Assembly (NCBI RefSeq): GCF_023283945.1
Contig: NZ_JAKIKW010000007.1
Coordinates: 1-64,000 of the forward strand
From: Shewanella gelidimarina
GTDB lineage: Bacteria > Pseudomonadota > Gammaproteobacteria > Enterobacterales > Shewanellaceae
Length of the DNA stretch: 64,000 bases
Direction of reading: 5' to 3'
The translations under genes were made by a program, and so were the position numbers. The notes under the pieces are model-generated. The model was given only the letters and a program-made list of their open reading frames with translations, was not told where the DNA came from and made no database searches. Shown piece after piece: positions 45,033 through 56,688 of this stretch. How positions within the stretch are numbered: position 1 is the stretch's first letter; every line of letters begins with the position of its first letter.

Positions 45033-45064
45033 AAAAAAGCCGCTCTACTAATAGAGCGGCTTTT
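45033..45064 (-). terminator. Terminator of the suc operon
   Basis: AAAAGCCGCTCTA / TAGAGCGGCTTTTTT: strong hairpin with a T run on the minus strand, 17 bases after the sucD stop. The IS element ends 9 bases beyond it. Confidence 0.93.
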
Positions 45065-45080
45065 CAACTAGACGGGGTTA

Positions 45081-45953
45081 TTACCAACCTGTTCTAGTAC
45101 GAAGTGCTTTACCAATATCAGCAAGAGAACGTACAGTTGTTACGCCTGCTGCTTCTAGCGCAGCAAACTTATCTTCTGCAGTACCTTTACCGCCAGCGAT
45201 AATCGCGCCAGCATGGCCCATACGCTTGCCTTCAGGTGCAGTAACACCAGCAATGTATGAAACAACAGGCTTAGTCACATTCGCTTTAATGTATTCAGCT
45301 GCTTCTTCTTCAGCAGTACCACCAATTTCACCAATCATTACGATTGCTTCAGTTTGTGGATCGTTTTGGAACATTTCCAATACGTCGATGAAGTTAGTAC
45401 CAGGAATAGGGTCGCCACCAATACCAACACATGTTGATTGGCCGAAACCTTCGTCAGTTGTCTGCTTAACCGCTTCGTACGTCAACGTACCAGAGCGAGA
45501 AACAATACCGACTTTACCCGGCTTGTGAATATGACCAGGCATGATACCAATCTTACATTCACCCGGAGTGATAACACCTGGGCAGTTAGGACCGATCATA
45601 CGTACGCCAGTCTCTTCAAGTTTAACTTTAACTTGAAGCATATCTAACGTAGGAATACCTTCAGTAATACATACGATTAGCTCAATGCCACCGTCGATTG
45701 CTTCAAGGATTGCATCTTTACAAAAAGGTGCTGGTACGTAGATAACTGACGCTGTAGCGCCTGTCACTTCAACTGCGTCTTTAACAGTATTAAATACTGG
45801 AAGACCTAGGTGAATTTTACCGCCTTTCCCTGGTGATACACCACCGACCATCTGAGTACCGTAATCGATAGCTTGCTCAGAGTGGAATGTACCTTGACCG
45901 CCAGTGAAACCTTGACAGATAACTTTGGTATCTTTATTAATTAAGACAGACAT
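45081..45953 (-). CDS. sucD: Succinyl-CoA synthetase alpha subunit SucD
   Basis: 290 residues, standard length. CoA-binding [19 protein letters not shown] at the N-terminus; the active-site histidine is in the [14 protein letters not shown] block near residue 247. With SucC it makes ATP or GTP from succinyl-CoA. It starts at the last base of sucC. Confidence 0.97.
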   Translation of the reverse strand: MSVLINKDTKVICQGFTGGQGTFHSEQAIDYGTQMVGGVSPGKGGKIHLGLPVFNTVKDAVEVTGATASVIYVPAPFCKDAILEAIDGGIELIVCITEGIPTLDMLQVKVKLEETGVRMIGPNCPGVITPGECKIGIMPGHIHKPGKVGIVSRSGTLTYEAVKQTTDEGFGQSTCVGIGGDPIPGTNFIDVLEMFQNDPQTEAIVMIGEIGGTAEEEAAEYIKANVTKPVVSYIAGVTAPEGKRMGHAGAIIAGGKGTAEDKFAALEAAGVTTVRSLADIGKALRTRTGW

Positions 45954-47119
45954 TATTTGCCCTCCGCAGCTTTAACAACTTGCTCAGCCGCGTCAGTTAG
46001 ACTTGTAGCAGCAATGATATCTAGATCTGAGTTCGCAAGCACTTCACGACCCAGTTCAGCGTTAGTCCCTTCTAGACGTACAATAACAGGCACTTCAACG
46101 CCAACTTCTTTGACTGCGCCAATGATGCCTTCAGCAATCATGTCACAACGAACGATACCGCCAAAGATGTTCACAAGAACAGCCTTAACATTTGAATCTG
46201 ACAAGATGATCTTGAATGCTTCAGCAACACGTTCTTTAGTTGCTCCGCCTCCTACATCGAGGAAGTTAGCCGGCTTGCCGCCATGAAGGTTTACGATATC
46301 CATCGTACCCATTGCTAGGCCTGCGCCGTTAACCATACAACCCACGTTTCCGTCAAGTGCTACATAGTTAAGTTCAAACTTAGCAGCGTGAGCTTCACGA
46401 GCATCATCTTGTGATGGATCGTGCATATCACGGATTTTAGGCTGACGGAATAAAGCGTTACCGTCGATACCAATCTTGCCATCAAGACAATGAATGTTGC
46501 CTTCGTTTGTGATAACAAGTGGGTTGATTTCGAGTAATGCGAAATCATGATCTTCAAACATTTTCGCCAAGCCCATAAAGACTTTAGTGAACTGCTTCAT
46601 TTGTGTTGGGTTTAGACCCAATTTGAAGCCAAGATCACGTGCTTGGTATGGTTGAGGCCCTGTAATCGGGTCGATGATAGCTTTATGGATCAACTCTGGC
46701 GTTTCTTCTGCCACAGTTTCAATTTCAACGCCACCTTCAGTTGAAGCCATGAACACAACGCGTCGTGTTGCACGGTCTACAACAGCACCTAGGTATAATT
46801 CTTCTGCGATATCGGTACAGGTTTCTACTAAGATTTTAGCAACCGGCTGGCCTTTCTCGTCAGTTTGATAAGTTACTAGGTTCTTACCTAACCACTTTTC
46901 AGCAAATGCTCTGATCTCTTCTTTATCGCCAGTAACTTTAACGCCACCTGCTTTACCACGGCCGCCTGCGTGTACTTGACACTTAACAACCCACATATCA
47001 CCGCCAATATGTCCTGCAGCTTCTACAGCTTCTTGAGCTGTATCACATGCAAAACCTTCTGACACTGGTAAACCATATTCGGCAAATAAAGATTTTGCCT
47101 GATACTCATGCAAATTCAT
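45953..47119 (-). CDS. sucC: Succinyl-CoA synthetase beta subunit SucC
   Basis: 388 residues. ATP-grasp opening [36 protein letters not shown] for nucleotide binding, LEINPLV and [17 protein letters not shown] for phosphate and CoA contact. Direct continuation into sucD. Confidence 0.97.
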   Translation of the reverse strand: MNLHEYQAKSLFAEYGLPVSEGFACDTAQEAVEAAGHIGGDMWVVKCQVHAGGRGKAGGVKVTGDKEEIRAFAEKWLGKNLVTYQTDEKGQPVAKILVETCTDIAEELYLGAVVDRATRRVVFMASTEGGVEIETVAEETPELIHKAIIDPITGPQPYQARDLGFKLGLNPTQMKQFTKVFMGLAKMFEDHDFALLEINPLVITNEGNIHCLDGKIGIDGNALFRQPKIRDMHDPSQDDAREAHAAKFELNYVALDGNVGCMVNGAGLAMGTMDIVNLHGGKPANFLDVGGGATKERVAEAFKIILSDSNVKAVLVNIFGGIVRCDMIAEGIIGAVKEVGVEVPVIVRLEGTNAELGREVLANSDLDIIAATSLTDAAEQVVKAAEGK

Positions 47120-47199
47120 GATGATCTATCCATATTACTACTAATCAATTTTTCAACAGGCCCAAATGGACCTGCAGCGAGGGTATTGTCTGTCTTGAT

Positions 47200-48390
47200 T
47201 TATAGGTCAAGTAGCAGACGAGTTGGGTCTTCTAGGAAGTCTTTAATAGCAACCAAATAACCAACCGACTCACGACCATCTACGATACGATGATCGTAAG
47301 AAAGTGCGAGGTACATCATAGGCAGGATTTCAACCTGACCATTAACTGCCATAGGGCGATCTTTGATGGCATGCATGCCTAAAATCGCGCTTTGTGGCAG
47401 GTTCAAAATTGGAGTCGACATTAGCGAGCCAAATACACCACCGTTAGTGATGGTGAAGTTACCGCCGGTCATGTCAGCAACAGTTAACTTACCGTCACGG
47501 CCTTTAAGCGCAAGTTCACGCACGTTACGTTCGATGTCTGCAAGGCTCATCTTATCGGTGTCACGCAGCACTGGAGTCACTAGACCACGAGGGGTCGAAA
47601 CGGCGATGCTGATGTCGAAGTAGTTATGATAAACAATTTCGTCACCATCGATAGAAGCGTTAACTTCTGGGAATCGCTTCAATGCTTCAGTCACGGCTTT
47701 CACGTAGAAAGACATAAAACCTAAACGGATACCGTGGCGCTTCTCAAAAACTTCTTGATATTGCTTACGGATACTCATGATTGGCTTCATGTTAACTTCG
47801 TTAAACGTCGTTAGCATGGCAGTTGAATTTTTAGCTTCCAGTAAACGATTAGCAATCGTCTTACGCAGACGGCTCATCGGTACACGCTTTTCACTACGTT
47901 CAGCAAGCGGCGCTGCAACAACGGCTGGTGCGCTAGGGGCAGGAGCTGCTTTAGCATTTTTAACAAATGCTTCAACATCTTCCTTAGTAATACGGCCACC
48001 AACGCCAGTGCCTTTAACTGCGCTTGCATTAAGATTATGCTCAGCAATTAAACGTCGAACTGATGGGCTTAAAGCATCACTTGTCTCTTCAGCTTCAGCT
48101 GCAGGCGTTGCCGCTTCAGCTTCAGCTTTAGTCACTTCTTGACCCGCTACTGCGCCAGCAACGAACTTAGCAATCACGGCTTCGCCTAAAACAGTCTCGC
48201 CTTCTTCCGCAAGGAATTCAGCAATTTGACCATCTTCAGGTGCAACAACTTCAAGTACGACTTTGTCGGTTTCAATATCAACAAGGATTTGATCACGAGA
48301 AACTTGCTCACCAGCTTGAACATGCCAAGTAGCAATAGTTGCATCAGCAACAGATTCTGGCAGTACGGGTACCTTAATTTCGATACTCAT
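47200..48390 (-). CDS. sucB: 2-oxoglutarate dehydrogenase E2 (dihydrolipoamide succinyltransferase)
   Basis: 396 residues. A single lipoyl domain (lysine in ETDKVVLEV, about residue 43) precedes an Ala/Glu-rich linker, a peripheral-subunit-binding domain ([14 protein letters not shown]) and the catalytic domain ending with [14 protein letters not shown], which carries the active-site His and Asp. It forms the core of the 2-oxoglutarate dehydrogenase complex with SucA. Confidence 0.97.
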   Translation of the reverse strand: MSIEIKVPVLPESVADATIATWHVQAGEQVSRDQILVDIETDKVVLEVVAPEDGQIAEFLAEEGETVLGEAVIAKFVAGAVAGQEVTKAEAEAATPAAEAEETSDALSPSVRRLIAEHNLNASAVKGTGVGGRITKEDVEAFVKNAKAAPAPSAPAVVAAPLAERSEKRVPMSRLRKTIANRLLEAKNSTAMLTTFNEVNMKPIMSIRKQYQEVFEKRHGIRLGFMSFYVKAVTEALKRFPEVNASIDGDEIVYHNYFDISIAVSTPRGLVTPVLRDTDKMSLADIERNVRELALKGRDGKLTVADMTGGNFTITNGGVFGSLMSTPILNLPQSAILGMHAIKDRPMAVNGQVEILPMMYLALSYDHRIVDGRESVGYLVAIKDFLEDPTRLLLDL

Positions 48391-48422
48391 GGATAACGAT
48401 CCTTTTTATATAATGTCTATTA

Positions 48423-51245
48423 CTACAGTTTTAATGCACTGCTAATTAACGATTCTTGTTGCTGAGCGTGCAGCGTAGGGTAACCACATGCTGGCGCAGC
48501 TGAAGCTTCACGACCGGCGTAGCTCAATTGAGCTCCTGCAGGTACAACGCTCCAGAAATGATGTTGGCTGCAATACCAAGCCCCTTGGTTTTGCGGCTCT
48601 TCTTGGCACCAAACAAAATCTTTGACGTGTGCATAATCAGCGATCATCGCTGCCGCTTCTTCATGTGGGAACGGATATAATTGTTCCACACGAATAAGTG
48701 CGACGTTATCTTTGCCTTCTTTACGACGACGTTCTAGCAATTCGAAGTAAACTTTACCGCTACAGAATACAACTCTATCAACTTTACTCGGCGTTAAGTC
48801 ATCGATTTCACCGATAACATTTTGGAATGTACCTTCGGCTAACTCTTCCAAGCTTGAAACCGCTAATGGATGACGTAGCAGCGACTTAGGTGACATAACC
48901 ACAAGTGGACGACGCATAGGACGTACAACTTGACGGCGCAACATGTGATAAACCTGCGCTGGCGTTGATGGCACGCACACTTGCATATTGTGGTTAGCAC
49001 AAAGTTGCAAGAAGCGTTCTAGACGCGCACTTGAATGCTCTGGGCCTTGACCTTCATAACCGTGTGGCAGCAACATTGTTAGGCCACATAGGCGGCCCCA
49101 TTTTTGCTCACCAGATGATAAGAATTGATCAATCACCACCTGTGCACAGTTAGCGAAATCACCAAACTGAGCTTCCCACAGTGTCAGTCCACCAGGTTCT
49201 GCCGTTGCATAGCCATACTCAAATGCAAGCACTGATGCTTCAGACAAGACAGAATCAATAAGATCGATTGGACCTTGGTCGTCAGCGATATTACGCAATG
49301 GCATATACGCCGTTGCGTCATTTTGATTATGCAACACAGCATGACGATGGAAGAATGTTCCACGGCCTGAATCTTGACCTGTAATGCGGATACGCTTCTT
49401 ATCTTCAAGAATAGATGCGTATGCGAGCGTCTCGGCAAAACCCCAATCGAGAAGCTTTTCGCCAGCAGCCATCAATAGACGGTCTTTGTAGATTTTTGCT
49501 ACTCGAGATTGCAGCTTGTGGCTTTCTGGCACATAACTGATTTTATCGGCTAGGTTCTTAATGCGATCCATTGACATTTGCGCAGGATAATCGTCATTCC
49601 ACTCAGCGCCGATATAGGGTGTCCAGTCGACAGAATGTAACGTCATAGGACGCCACTCTTTAACCACACAATCGCCTTCATCTAATGCATCACGATAAGC
49701 ATTCACCATCGAAGTCACGTCATCAGAACCAATTGCATTTTCAGCAATGAGCTTGTCGGCGTAGATTTTTCTTGGTGTAGGATGTTTTTTGATTTTGGCG
49801 TACATCAATGGCTGAGTCGCACTAGGTTCATCCGCTTCGTTATGGCCATGACGACGATAACAAACCAAATCAATCACCACATCACGCTTAAATTCATTTC
49901 GGTAATCAACAGCAAGTTGAGAAACAAAAGCGACCGCTTCAGGGTCATCAGCGTTAACGTGGAAAATAGGCGCCTGTACCATCTTGGCAATATCAGTACA
50001 GTATTCTGTTGAACGAACATCTTCCATCAAGTTTGTGGTAAAACCGACTTGGTTGTTGACAACGATACGGATTGAACCGCCTACTTTAAAGCCGCGAGTC
50101 TGCGACATATTAAACGTTTCTTGAACAATGCCCTGACCCGTAATAGCGGAATCACCATGGATGGTGATTGGCATCACTTGCAGGCCGGTGTCACATTCAC
50201 GTCGGTCTAAACGAGCACGTACTGAACCAATAACCACTGGATTTACGATCTCTAAGTGAGATGGGTTAAAGGCGAGTGCTAGATGGACATTGCCACCGGG
50301 TGTTTCAAAATCTGAGGAGAAACCTTGGTGATACTTAACATCACCCGAGCCGTTAAGCTCATCGCTATGCTTACCGGCAAATTCATCAAACAACTCTGAT
50401 GGTTTTTTACCAAGCACATTGACGAGCAGGTTTAAACGACCACGGTGAGCCATGCCGATGACCACTTCTTTGGTACCCGCATCACCCGCACGATAAATAA
50501 TTTCGCGCATCATAGGAACAAGCGCATCACCACCTTCGAGTGAGAAACGTTTTGCTCCTGGGAACTTAGCACCAAGGTATTTTTCGATACCTTCGGCTGC
50601 GTTAAGTCCTTCAAGAATGCGAGTTTTATCGGCTTTCGAATATTTTGCGGCACCGAGAGACGGTTCGAGACGTTGCTGGATCCAGCGTTTCTCGTCCGTA
50701 TCAGTGATATGCATGTATTCTGCACCTATCGAACCACAATAAGTGGCTTTTAAGGCTTTAACAAGATCGACTAGCTTCATGGTATCACCACCATGAGCAA
50801 ACGAACCAGTATTGAATTCACGCTGCATATCATCGCTGTCTAGACCGTGGAAAACGGGGTCTAATTCAGAAACCTTATCGCGTTTCCAAATGTCTAGCGG
50901 GTCCAAATTCGCGTTCTGATGACCACGGAAACGGTGCGCGTTAATCATCTGTAGGACTTTAACTTGTTTTGCATCGACTTCGTGATCGGTCACCTTAGGT
51001 GAACCTTTCTGACGTCCATCTAATGCAAGACTACGAAAATAGTCGCGTACTTTAGAGTGGGCAGCTTCAGGCACGTCACTTGATGTACCATTCACTAGAG
51101 GGAGGTTATCAAACACGACACGCCAGTCTTCAATTACTGACTGCGGATCTTCTTGATAGGCTTCATACATCTCTTCTACATAGGTCAAATTCGCGCCATT
51201 AAGATGAGACGATTCAAGCCAGGCTTTCATGATGCCTTGGTGCAT
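48423..51245 (-). CDS. sucA: 2-oxoglutarate dehydrogenase E1
   Basis: About 940-residue thiamine-diphosphate enzyme. The TPP motif begins HVNADDPEAVAFV (GDG-like region), with MAHRGRLNLLVNVLGK, YHQGFSSD and PHGYEGQGPEHSSARLERFLQ. Start at 51245 with AAGGA upstream, giving MHQGIMKAWLESSHLNGAN; five residues earlier is less likely. It decarboxylates 2-oxoglutarate and passes the succinyl group to SucB. Confidence 0.97.
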   Translation of the reverse strand: MHQGIMKAWLESSHLNGANLTYVEEMYEAYQEDPQSVIEDWRVVFDNLPLVNGTSSDVPEAAHSKVRDYFRSLALDGRQKGSPKVTDHEVDAKQVKVLQMINAHRFRGHQNANLDPLDIWKRDKVSELDPVFHGLDSDDMQREFNTGSFAHGGDTMKLVDLVKALKATYCGSIGAEYMHITDTDEKRWIQQRLEPSLGAAKYSKADKTRILEGLNAAEGIEKYLGAKFPGAKRFSLEGGDALVPMMREIIYRAGDAGTKEVVIGMAHRGRLNLLVNVLGKKPSELFDEFAGKHSDELNGSGDVKYHQGFSSDFETPGGNVHLALAFNPSHLEIVNPVVIGSVRARLDRRECDTGLQVMPITIHGDSAITGQGIVQETFNMSQTRGFKVGGSIRIVVNNQVGFTTNLMEDVRSTEYCTDIAKMVQAPIFHVNADDPEAVAFVSQLAVDYRNEFKRDVVIDLVCYRRHGHNEADEPSATQPLMYAKIKKHPTPRKIYADKLIAENAIGSDDVTSMVNAYRDALDEGDCVVKEWRPMTLHSVDWTPYIGAEWNDDYPAQMSMDRIKNLADKISYVPESHKLQSRVAKIYKDRLLMAAGEKLLDWGFAETLAYASILEDKKRIRITGQDSGRGTFFHRHAVLHNQNDATAYMPLRNIADDQGPIDLIDSVLSEASVLAFEYGYATAEPGGLTLWEAQFGDFANCAQVVIDQFLSSGEQKWGRLCGLTMLLPHGYEGQGPEHSSARLERFLQLCANHNMQVCVPSTPAQVYHMLRRQVVRPMRRPLVVMSPKSLLRHPLAVSSLEELAEGTFQNVIGEIDDLTPSKVDRVVFCSGKVYFELLERRRKEGKDNVALIRVEQLYPFPHEEAAAMIADYAHVKDFVWCQEEPQNQGAWYCSQHHFWSVVPAGAQLSYAGREASAAPACGYPTLHAQQQESLISSALKL

Positions 51246-51373
51246 TTCTATTCCTTTCAAACTGTATACACGTGCTTAGCCAAAGTCATAAATACAGAAT
51301 CTTGTTCTAAGCAAGGATTCTGCAATCTCTGTAGCCCCTAGAGTTCCAGATTTACTATTATTGTCTTCCATGA

Positions 51374-51407
51374 CAAAAGAGTCACTCCCCTAAATGAAAG
51401 TGACTCT
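51374..51407 (-). terminator. Terminator-like hairpin between sdhB and sucA
   Basis: AGAGTCACT / AGTGACTCT arms with a 12-base loop, followed by TTTTG on the minus strand. It suggests partial termination after the sdh genes before sucA. Confidence 0.6.
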
Positions 51408-51444
51408 CATAGAGCTATATCAATATCGGCTCTTTAATTTGCAT

Positions 51445-52152
51445 CTAAACAGCTCTCTTCAGAAGCATAGACTTAATGTGTCCAATTGCTTTTGTCGGGT
51501 TAAGCCCTTTAGGACAAACATCAACACAGTTCATAATACCGTGACAGCGGAATACACTGTACGCATCATCAAGCTCTGATAAACGCTCTTCAGTCGCAGT
51601 ATCGCGGCTGTCGATCAAGAAGCGATAGGCATGAAGCAAACCACTCGGACCGATGAACTTATCAGGGTTCCACCAGAATGAAGGACAAGCTGTAGAACAA
51701 CATGCACACATGATGCACTCATAGAGTCCATCTAAATGTGCACGCTCTTCTGGTGATTGCAGATGTTCACGCGCAGGCGTTTTCTCATCGTTAATCAAGT
51801 AAGGCTTTATCTTTTCGTACTGGGTGTAGAACTGTGTTAAGTCTACAATTAAGTCACGCACTACAGGCATGCCTGGTAGTGGACGGATCTCAATCTTCTT
51901 ATTTTTGAAGGTAGAAACAGGCGTGATACACGCTAGACCGTTTTTACCGTTCATGTTAACACCATCACTACCACAAACACCTTCACGGCATGAGCGTCTA
52001 AATGACAATGTTGAATCTAACTCTTTTAGCTTTATCAGTGCATCCAGTACCATCATATCAGTACCTTCGTCCACTTCTAAGCTGTAATCCTTCATGTAAG
52101 GCTTAGTGTCTACATCAGGATTGTAGCGATAAACTGCAAATTCCAATTTCAT
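51445..52152 (-). CDS. sdhB: Succinate dehydrogenase iron-sulfur subunit SdhB
   Basis: 235 residues. [2Fe-2S] ligands in CREGVCGSDGVN, [4Fe-4S] in CIMCACCSTACP and [3Fe-4S] in CHGIMNCVDVCPKGLNP. It relays electrons from SdhA to ubiquinone. 12 bases after sdhA. Confidence 0.97.
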   Translation of the reverse strand: MKLEFAVYRYNPDVDTKPYMKDYSLEVDEGTDMMVLDALIKLKELDSTLSFRRSCREGVCGSDGVNMNGKNGLACITPVSTFKNKKIEIRPLPGMPVVRDLIVDLTQFYTQYEKIKPYLINDEKTPAREHLQSPEERAHLDGLYECIMCACCSTACPSFWWNPDKFIGPSGLLHAYRFLIDSRDTATEERLSELDDAYSVFRCHGIMNCVDVCPKGLNPTKAIGHIKSMLLKRAV

Positions 52153-52163
52153 CGGGGCTTCTC

Positions 52164-53930
52164 CTAGTAGGTGCGCTTAACAGGCGGGAACGCGTCACGA
52201 AGCTTAGGCTCCATGTTCACATCACGCTTAGTCATAAGCTCGGTAATCGGGTCATAAACACTGTGGCATAACCAGTTTTCATCATCACGTTCTAGATAAT
52301 CTTCACGTGAATGCGCGCCCCGACTTTCAGTACGGAAGTTAGCCGCCGTTGCCGTTGCAATCGCTGTCGCCATCAAGTTATCAAGCTCTAAGCACTCAAT
52401 TCGCTGAGTATTGAACTCAGATGAATTATCAGAGAGCTTAGCGTTTGCGAGACGTGTTCGAATAGTCTTCAGTTCTTCAAGGCCTTCTGCCATTGCATCG
52501 CCACTTCTAAATACTGAGAAGTTAAGCTGCATACAAAGTTGAAGATCTTTACGGATAGCCTCAGGCTCTTCACCGTCTTTGTTGCTTTCCCAACGATTTA
52601 AGCGTGCTAGAGAAGCGTCAATATCGGCTTCAGTGGCATCTTTAGGGTTAGGTGTAGCATCAAGCGCTTTACCTAAGTGCTGACCTGCTGCACGGCCAAA
52701 GACCACTAAATCAAGCAGCGAGTTACCGCCTAAACGGTTAGCACCGTGTACTGATACACACGCAATCTCACCAACGGCAAATAGACCAACGATATCTTCT
52801 TCGCTGCCATCTGCGTTTTGGCGTAAAACTTGACCACTCACTTTGGCAGGTAATCCACCCATCATATAGTGACAAGTCGGTAATACTGGGATTGGACCGT
52901 CTGCGGGATCGATGTGGGCGAATGTACGAGACAATTCACATACACCAGGAAGACGCGCTTCAAGCGTTTCTTTACCCAAATGATCAAGCTTAAGTAAACA
53001 GTGCGGTCCTAATGGGCCGTCGAGACCACGACCTTCACGAATTTCAGTCATCATCGAACGTGCTACCACGTCACGAGAAGCCAAATCTTTCGCGTTAGGC
53101 GCATAACGTTCCATGAAACGTTCGCCGTCTTTGTTTAGCAGGTATCCACCTTCACCACGACAACCTTCTGTTACAAGAACACCTGCGCCAGCGATACCCG
53201 TTGGGTGGAACTGCCACATTTCCATGTCTTGCATCTGAACACCAGCGCGAATCGCCATACCAACGCCGTCACCAGTGTTGATGTGTGCATTGGTAGTCGA
53301 TGCGTAAATACGCCCTGCACCACCTGTCGCTAAAATCGTTGCCTTAGCTTTGAAATAAACGATTTCGCCAGTTTCAATTTCGATTGCTGTACAACCGACA
53401 ATGACACCGTCGTCGTTTTTAACTAAATCGAGCGCGTACCACTCTGAGAATACTTGAGTCTTATGTTTAACGTTTTGCTGGTATAAACAATGAAGTAGCG
53501 CGTGACCTGTACGGTCAGCTGCTGCAGCAGTACGAGCCGCCTGTTCGCCACCAAAGTTCTTTGATTGGCCACCGAACGGACGTTGGTAAATAGTACCGTC
53601 TTCAAAACGAGAGAATGGTAGACCCATCTGCTCTAATTCGATAACGGCTTCAGGACCGGTTTTACACATAAACTCAATCGCTTCTTGGTCACCGATAAAA
53701 TCGGAACCTTTCACGGTATCGTACATGTGCTGTTCCCAGTGATCTTCGTGCGCATTACCCAGTGCGACAGTAATGCCACCCTGTGCAGATACGGTGTGAG
53801 AACGAGTAGGAAAAACTTTAGATAACAGCGCGCAGCTCTTACCTTCTTTTGAAATCTGCAATGCCGCGCGCATACCCGCGCCACCAGCGCCGATAACAAC
53901 CACGTCAAATTCGCGAACTGGAATACTCAA
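52164..53930 (-). CDS. sdhA: Succinate dehydrogenase flavoprotein SdhA
   Basis: 588 residues. FAD-binding [14 protein letters not shown], covalent-flavin histidine in [10 protein letters not shown], active-site HPTGIAG and [19 protein letters not shown]. It is the catalytic subunit of complex II. It starts one base after sdhD. Confidence 0.97.
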   Translation of the reverse strand: MSIPVREFDVVVIGAGGAGMRAALQISKEGKSCALLSKVFPTRSHTVSAQGGITVALGNAHEDHWEQHMYDTVKGSDFIGDQEAIEFMCKTGPEAVIELEQMGLPFSRFEDGTIYQRPFGGQSKNFGGEQAARTAAAADRTGHALLHCLYQQNVKHKTQVFSEWYALDLVKNDDGVIVGCTAIEIETGEIVYFKAKATILATGGAGRIYASTTNAHINTGDGVGMAIRAGVQMQDMEMWQFHPTGIAGAGVLVTEGCRGEGGYLLNKDGERFMERYAPNAKDLASRDVVARSMMTEIREGRGLDGPLGPHCLLKLDHLGKETLEARLPGVCELSRTFAHIDPADGPIPVLPTCHYMMGGLPAKVSGQVLRQNADGSEEDIVGLFAVGEIACVSVHGANRLGGNSLLDLVVFGRAAGQHLGKALDATPNPKDATEADIDASLARLNRWESNKDGEEPEAIRKDLQLCMQLNFSVFRSGDAMAEGLEELKTIRTRLANAKLSDNSSEFNTQRIECLELDNLMATAIATATAANFRTESRGAHSREDYLERDDENWLCHSVYDPITELMTKRDVNMEPKLRDAFPPVKRTY

Positions 53931-54278
53931 TTAAACACCCCACACAATCAAAATGCCTGCGGCCATATAAGAAAAGGCTGCTACGACAAAAACAAACTGA
54001 AGCACACCACGTAATGACACACACTTAACGTAATCGGTAAGTACCTGCCAAACACCAATCCATGCATGGACTAGAATCGCAACCAGTGCGAGAAGTGTGA
54101 AGACTTTCATCGGCAAAGCACTGAATAAACCGTGCCATGCATCGTAAGTCAATGGAGAGCTACATGCGATAAAACCAACCATAAAGATGGTGTAACAGGC
54201 TAGAATTACTGCACTTGCACGTATAAGAATAAAGTCATGGACACCACTGCGACCAAGACTTGCTGCATTAGTTACCAT
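53931..54278 (-). CDS. sdhD: Succinate dehydrogenase membrane anchor SdhD
   Basis: 115 residues with three membrane helices. [25 protein letters not shown] matches the E. coli SdhD opening and fixes the start at 54278, overlapping sdhC by 7 bases. [15 protein letters not shown] carries the heme-ligand histidine. Confidence 0.95.
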   Translation of the reverse strand: MVTNAASLGRSGVHDFILIRASAVILACYTIFMVGFIACSSPLTYDAWHGLFSALPMKVFTLLALVAILVHAWIGVWQVLTDYVKCVSLRGVLQFVFVVAAFSYMAAGILIVWGV

Positions 54279-54646
54279 ACCCAAATCCCCGCGATGATAG
54301 AAAACACTACTGATAATGCCATAGCGACTTTAGCTGAAGTTAATCCTGAAGAAAGTTCTTCCCAGTAGCCGGCATCCATCACTAAGTGGCGTAAACCCAC
54401 TATCAAGTGATAACCCAACGCGGTAAGAATTCCCCAAACGATAAACTTGACGATAAAGTTATCAAAAAGAGATTGGACGCCAGCAAAACTTTCAGCGGAT
54501 GCTAATGATTCATTAAGCAACCAAATAAGAATACCGACAGCAAACAACATAATAACGCCCGATACACGGTGTAGGATGGACGCGATCGCCGTTGCTGGGA
54601 ACTGTATAGTCTGCAGATCTAAATGGACAGGTCTTTGCTTTTTCAC
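54272..54646 (-). CDS. sdhC: Succinate dehydrogenase cytochrome b556 subunit SdhC
   Basis: 124 residues with three helices. [29 protein letters not shown] opening and [12 protein letters not shown] with the heme-ligand histidine are typical. First gene of sdhCDAB, divergent from gltA. Confidence 0.95.
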   Translation of the reverse strand: MKKQRPVHLDLQTIQFPATAIASILHRVSGVIMLFAVGILIWLLNESLASAESFAGVQSLFDNFIVKFIVWGILTALGYHLIVGLRHLVMDAGYWEELSSGLTSAKVAMALSVVFSIIAGIWVW

Positions 54647-55077
54647 GTTCTGCTCACTCTGCTCAATTGAGCTAATTTTTGTTATACGAACCGCTTTTAC
54701 TCAGATCCCCATCCGTGAACTAGGTCACAGTTTAAGCCCTTTGCAAAAGAAAACTTGAAACAAACATTTAACAGTTTAGCGACCACTAATTAAGGTTGTA
54801 TAAATGTGGTAACTATTCCTCAATGTATGCAGCTCATCTGAGCCGCAGCAAGTATACGTGGGTGAAATGTCAAATACAAACATCACATTATGCAAATTTT
54901 GTTTTTTTGGTAAAAAAATCTGCCAAGCCCCTGTTGCGACAGGTGGTTATTGCTAATTAAGACCATGGTCTAACAAATTTAAACGCTTATTTAAATTGAA
55001 ATGTGATCTAGATTCACTGTAAAGTATTGGGGTTTGATAAGCCGCACTCAATAAGAATGAAGTAAGGAGAATGGGGT
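54647..55077. promoter_or_regulatory. Control region between sdhC and gltA
   Basis: 430 bases, AT-rich, shared by the divergent sdh and gltA promoters. At 55002-55017, TGTGATCTAGATTCAC resembles a CRP site but with 7 bases between the half-sites instead of 6. Several TTAA-rich stretches could serve ArcA; no single site is convincing. Confidence 0.4.
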
Positions 55078-56367
55078 ATGGCTGATAATATAGCCAAGTT
55101 GGAACTACCAGGGAACGATTCAATCGATTTGCCGATCAAGAAAGGAACGGCAGGATTTGATGTAATAGACATCAGTAAGCTAGGTAGCACAGGTCACTTT
55201 ACCTTCGATCCAGGATTTCTCGCGACAGCTTCCTGCGAATCAGCTATTACTTATATCGACGGCGACCAAGGGATCTTGCTTCATCGCGGATACCCAATTG
55301 GCGAGTTGGCAATAGACTCTGATTATCTAGATTTATGCTATTTGCTGCTTTACGGAGAGCTTCCGAATAAAGCACAGTACGATACATTCGTACACACGGT
55401 TAAAAACCACACCATGGTTAACGAGCAACTTGCGAGCTTCTTTAGAGGTTTCAGACGTGATGCTCACCCAATGGCAATGTTGTGTGGCGTTACTGGCGCC
55501 CTTTCTGCATTCTACCAAGATTCTTTGGATGTGAATGACGAGCGCCATCGCGAAATTGCTGCTTACCGCTTGGTGTCAAAAATGCCAACAATCGCAGCGA
55601 TGTGCTACAAGTACTCTATTGGTCAGCCTTTTGTCTATCCACGTAACGATTTAAGCTACGCTGGTAACTTCCTAAGCATGATGTTTGCTGTGCCATGTGA
55701 AGAGTACAAAGTTAACCCAATCGTTGAACGTGCTATGGACCGTATCTTCATTCTACATGCAGATCACGAGCAAAATGCATCGACTTCAACAGTTCGTTTA
55801 GCAGGTTCATCTGGGGCTAACCCATTTGCGTGTATTGCTGCGGGTATTGCGTCTCTTTGGGGACCTGCTCACGGTGGTGCTAACGAAGCTTGCTTGAACA
55901 TGCTAGAAGAGATCGGCAGTGTTGATCGTATTCCAGAATTCATTGCACGTGCTAAGGATAAAGAAGATCCTTTCCGTCTAATGGGCTTTGGTCATCGTGT
56001 TTACAAGAACTTCGACCCTCGCGCTAAAGTCATGCGTGAAACGTGTCATGAAGTGCTTGCAGAGCTAAATGTGAATGATCCATTGTTAGATGTTGCAATG
56101 GAACTTGAACGTATCGCACTAGAAGACGAGTATTTTGTCTCTAAAAAGCTATACCCGAACGTTGATTTCTATTCAGGGATCATCATGAAAGCTATTGGCA
56201 TTCCAACAAGCATGTTCACTGTACTGTTCGCATTAGCGCGCACAGTCGGTTGGATTGCACATTGGAAAGAGATGCTAGATCAGCCTGGTCACAAGATCAG
56301 TCGTCCTCGCCAGCTATACACTGGTGATGCTGAGCGTAGCTTTGTTGCAAAAGACAAACGCGATTAG
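55078..56367 (+). CDS. gltA: Type II citrate synthase GltA
   Basis: 429 residues, the Gram-negative NADH-sensitive form. [35 protein letters not shown] and [15 protein letters not shown] carry the catalytic His residues and the CoA/oxaloacetate contacts. ATG at 55078 with AAGGAG upstream. Its last 80 bases and terminator are copied immediately downstream. Confidence 0.97.
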   Translation: MADNIAKLELPGNDSIDLPIKKGTAGFDVIDISKLGSTGHFTFDPGFLATASCESAITYIDGDQGILLHRGYPIGELAIDSDYLDLCYLLLYGELPNKAQYDTFVHTVKNHTMVNEQLASFFRGFRRDAHPMAMLCGVTGALSAFYQDSLDVNDERHREIAAYRLVSKMPTIAAMCYKYSIGQPFVYPRNDLSYAGNFLSMMFAVPCEEYKVNPIVERAMDRIFILHADHEQNASTSTVRLAGSSGANPFACIAAGIASLWGPAHGGANEACLNMLEEIGSVDRIPEFIARAKDKEDPFRLMGFGHRVYKNFDPRAKVMRETCHEVLAELNVNDPLLDVAMELERIALEDEYFVSKKLYPNVDFYSGIIMKAIGIPTSMFTVLFALARTVGWIAHWKEMLDQPGHKISRPRQLYTGDAERSFVAKDKRD

Positions 56368-56389
56368 TAATCTGGTTAATGATTAACCG

Positions 56390-56419
56390 AAAAAAGGCAC
56401 TCGTTGAGTGCCTTTTTTA
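56390..56419 (+). terminator. Terminator of gltA
   Basis: AAAAAAGGCACTC-GTT-GAGTGCCTTTTTT: strong hairpin with T run, 22 bases after the gltA stop. Confidence 0.95.
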
Positions 56420-56449
56420 TTGTCTGAAATAAAGGGTTAGCTTGACGAG

Positions 56450-56606
56450 AACAGTCTGCTCATAAGCTCAGTCACTCTCGCCAGCGATACACGGGTGATG
56501 CTGAGATGAATGTTGCCGTAAGATATTGTTGCAAAAGACAAACACGATTAGTAATCTGGTTAGTGATTAACCGCAAAAAGGCACTCGTTGAGTGCCTTTT
56601 TTATTG
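56450..56606 (+). repeat. Diverged duplicate of the gltA 3' end and terminator
   Basis: This stretch repeats about 56280-56422, including the gltA C-terminal codons (CTCGCCAGC..ATACAC..GGTGATGCTGAG, TTGCAAAAGACAAAC), the stop and the hairpin at 56575-56602. Substitutions and a short insertion have broken the reading frame. It is a local tandem duplication, not a gene. Confidence 0.9.
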
Positions 56607-56688
56607 CCAGCTTCAAACATTTACCTTGATTGACATCGGCAGCCAATAATAAATTCATTAATGGCGCGCATGGTGAGTTAATTTGCTG

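Noticed and set aside
55001..55019. CRP site in front of gltA
   Set aside because: The half-sites TGTGA and TCAC are 7 bases apart instead of 6; kept only as a remark in the control-region entry.
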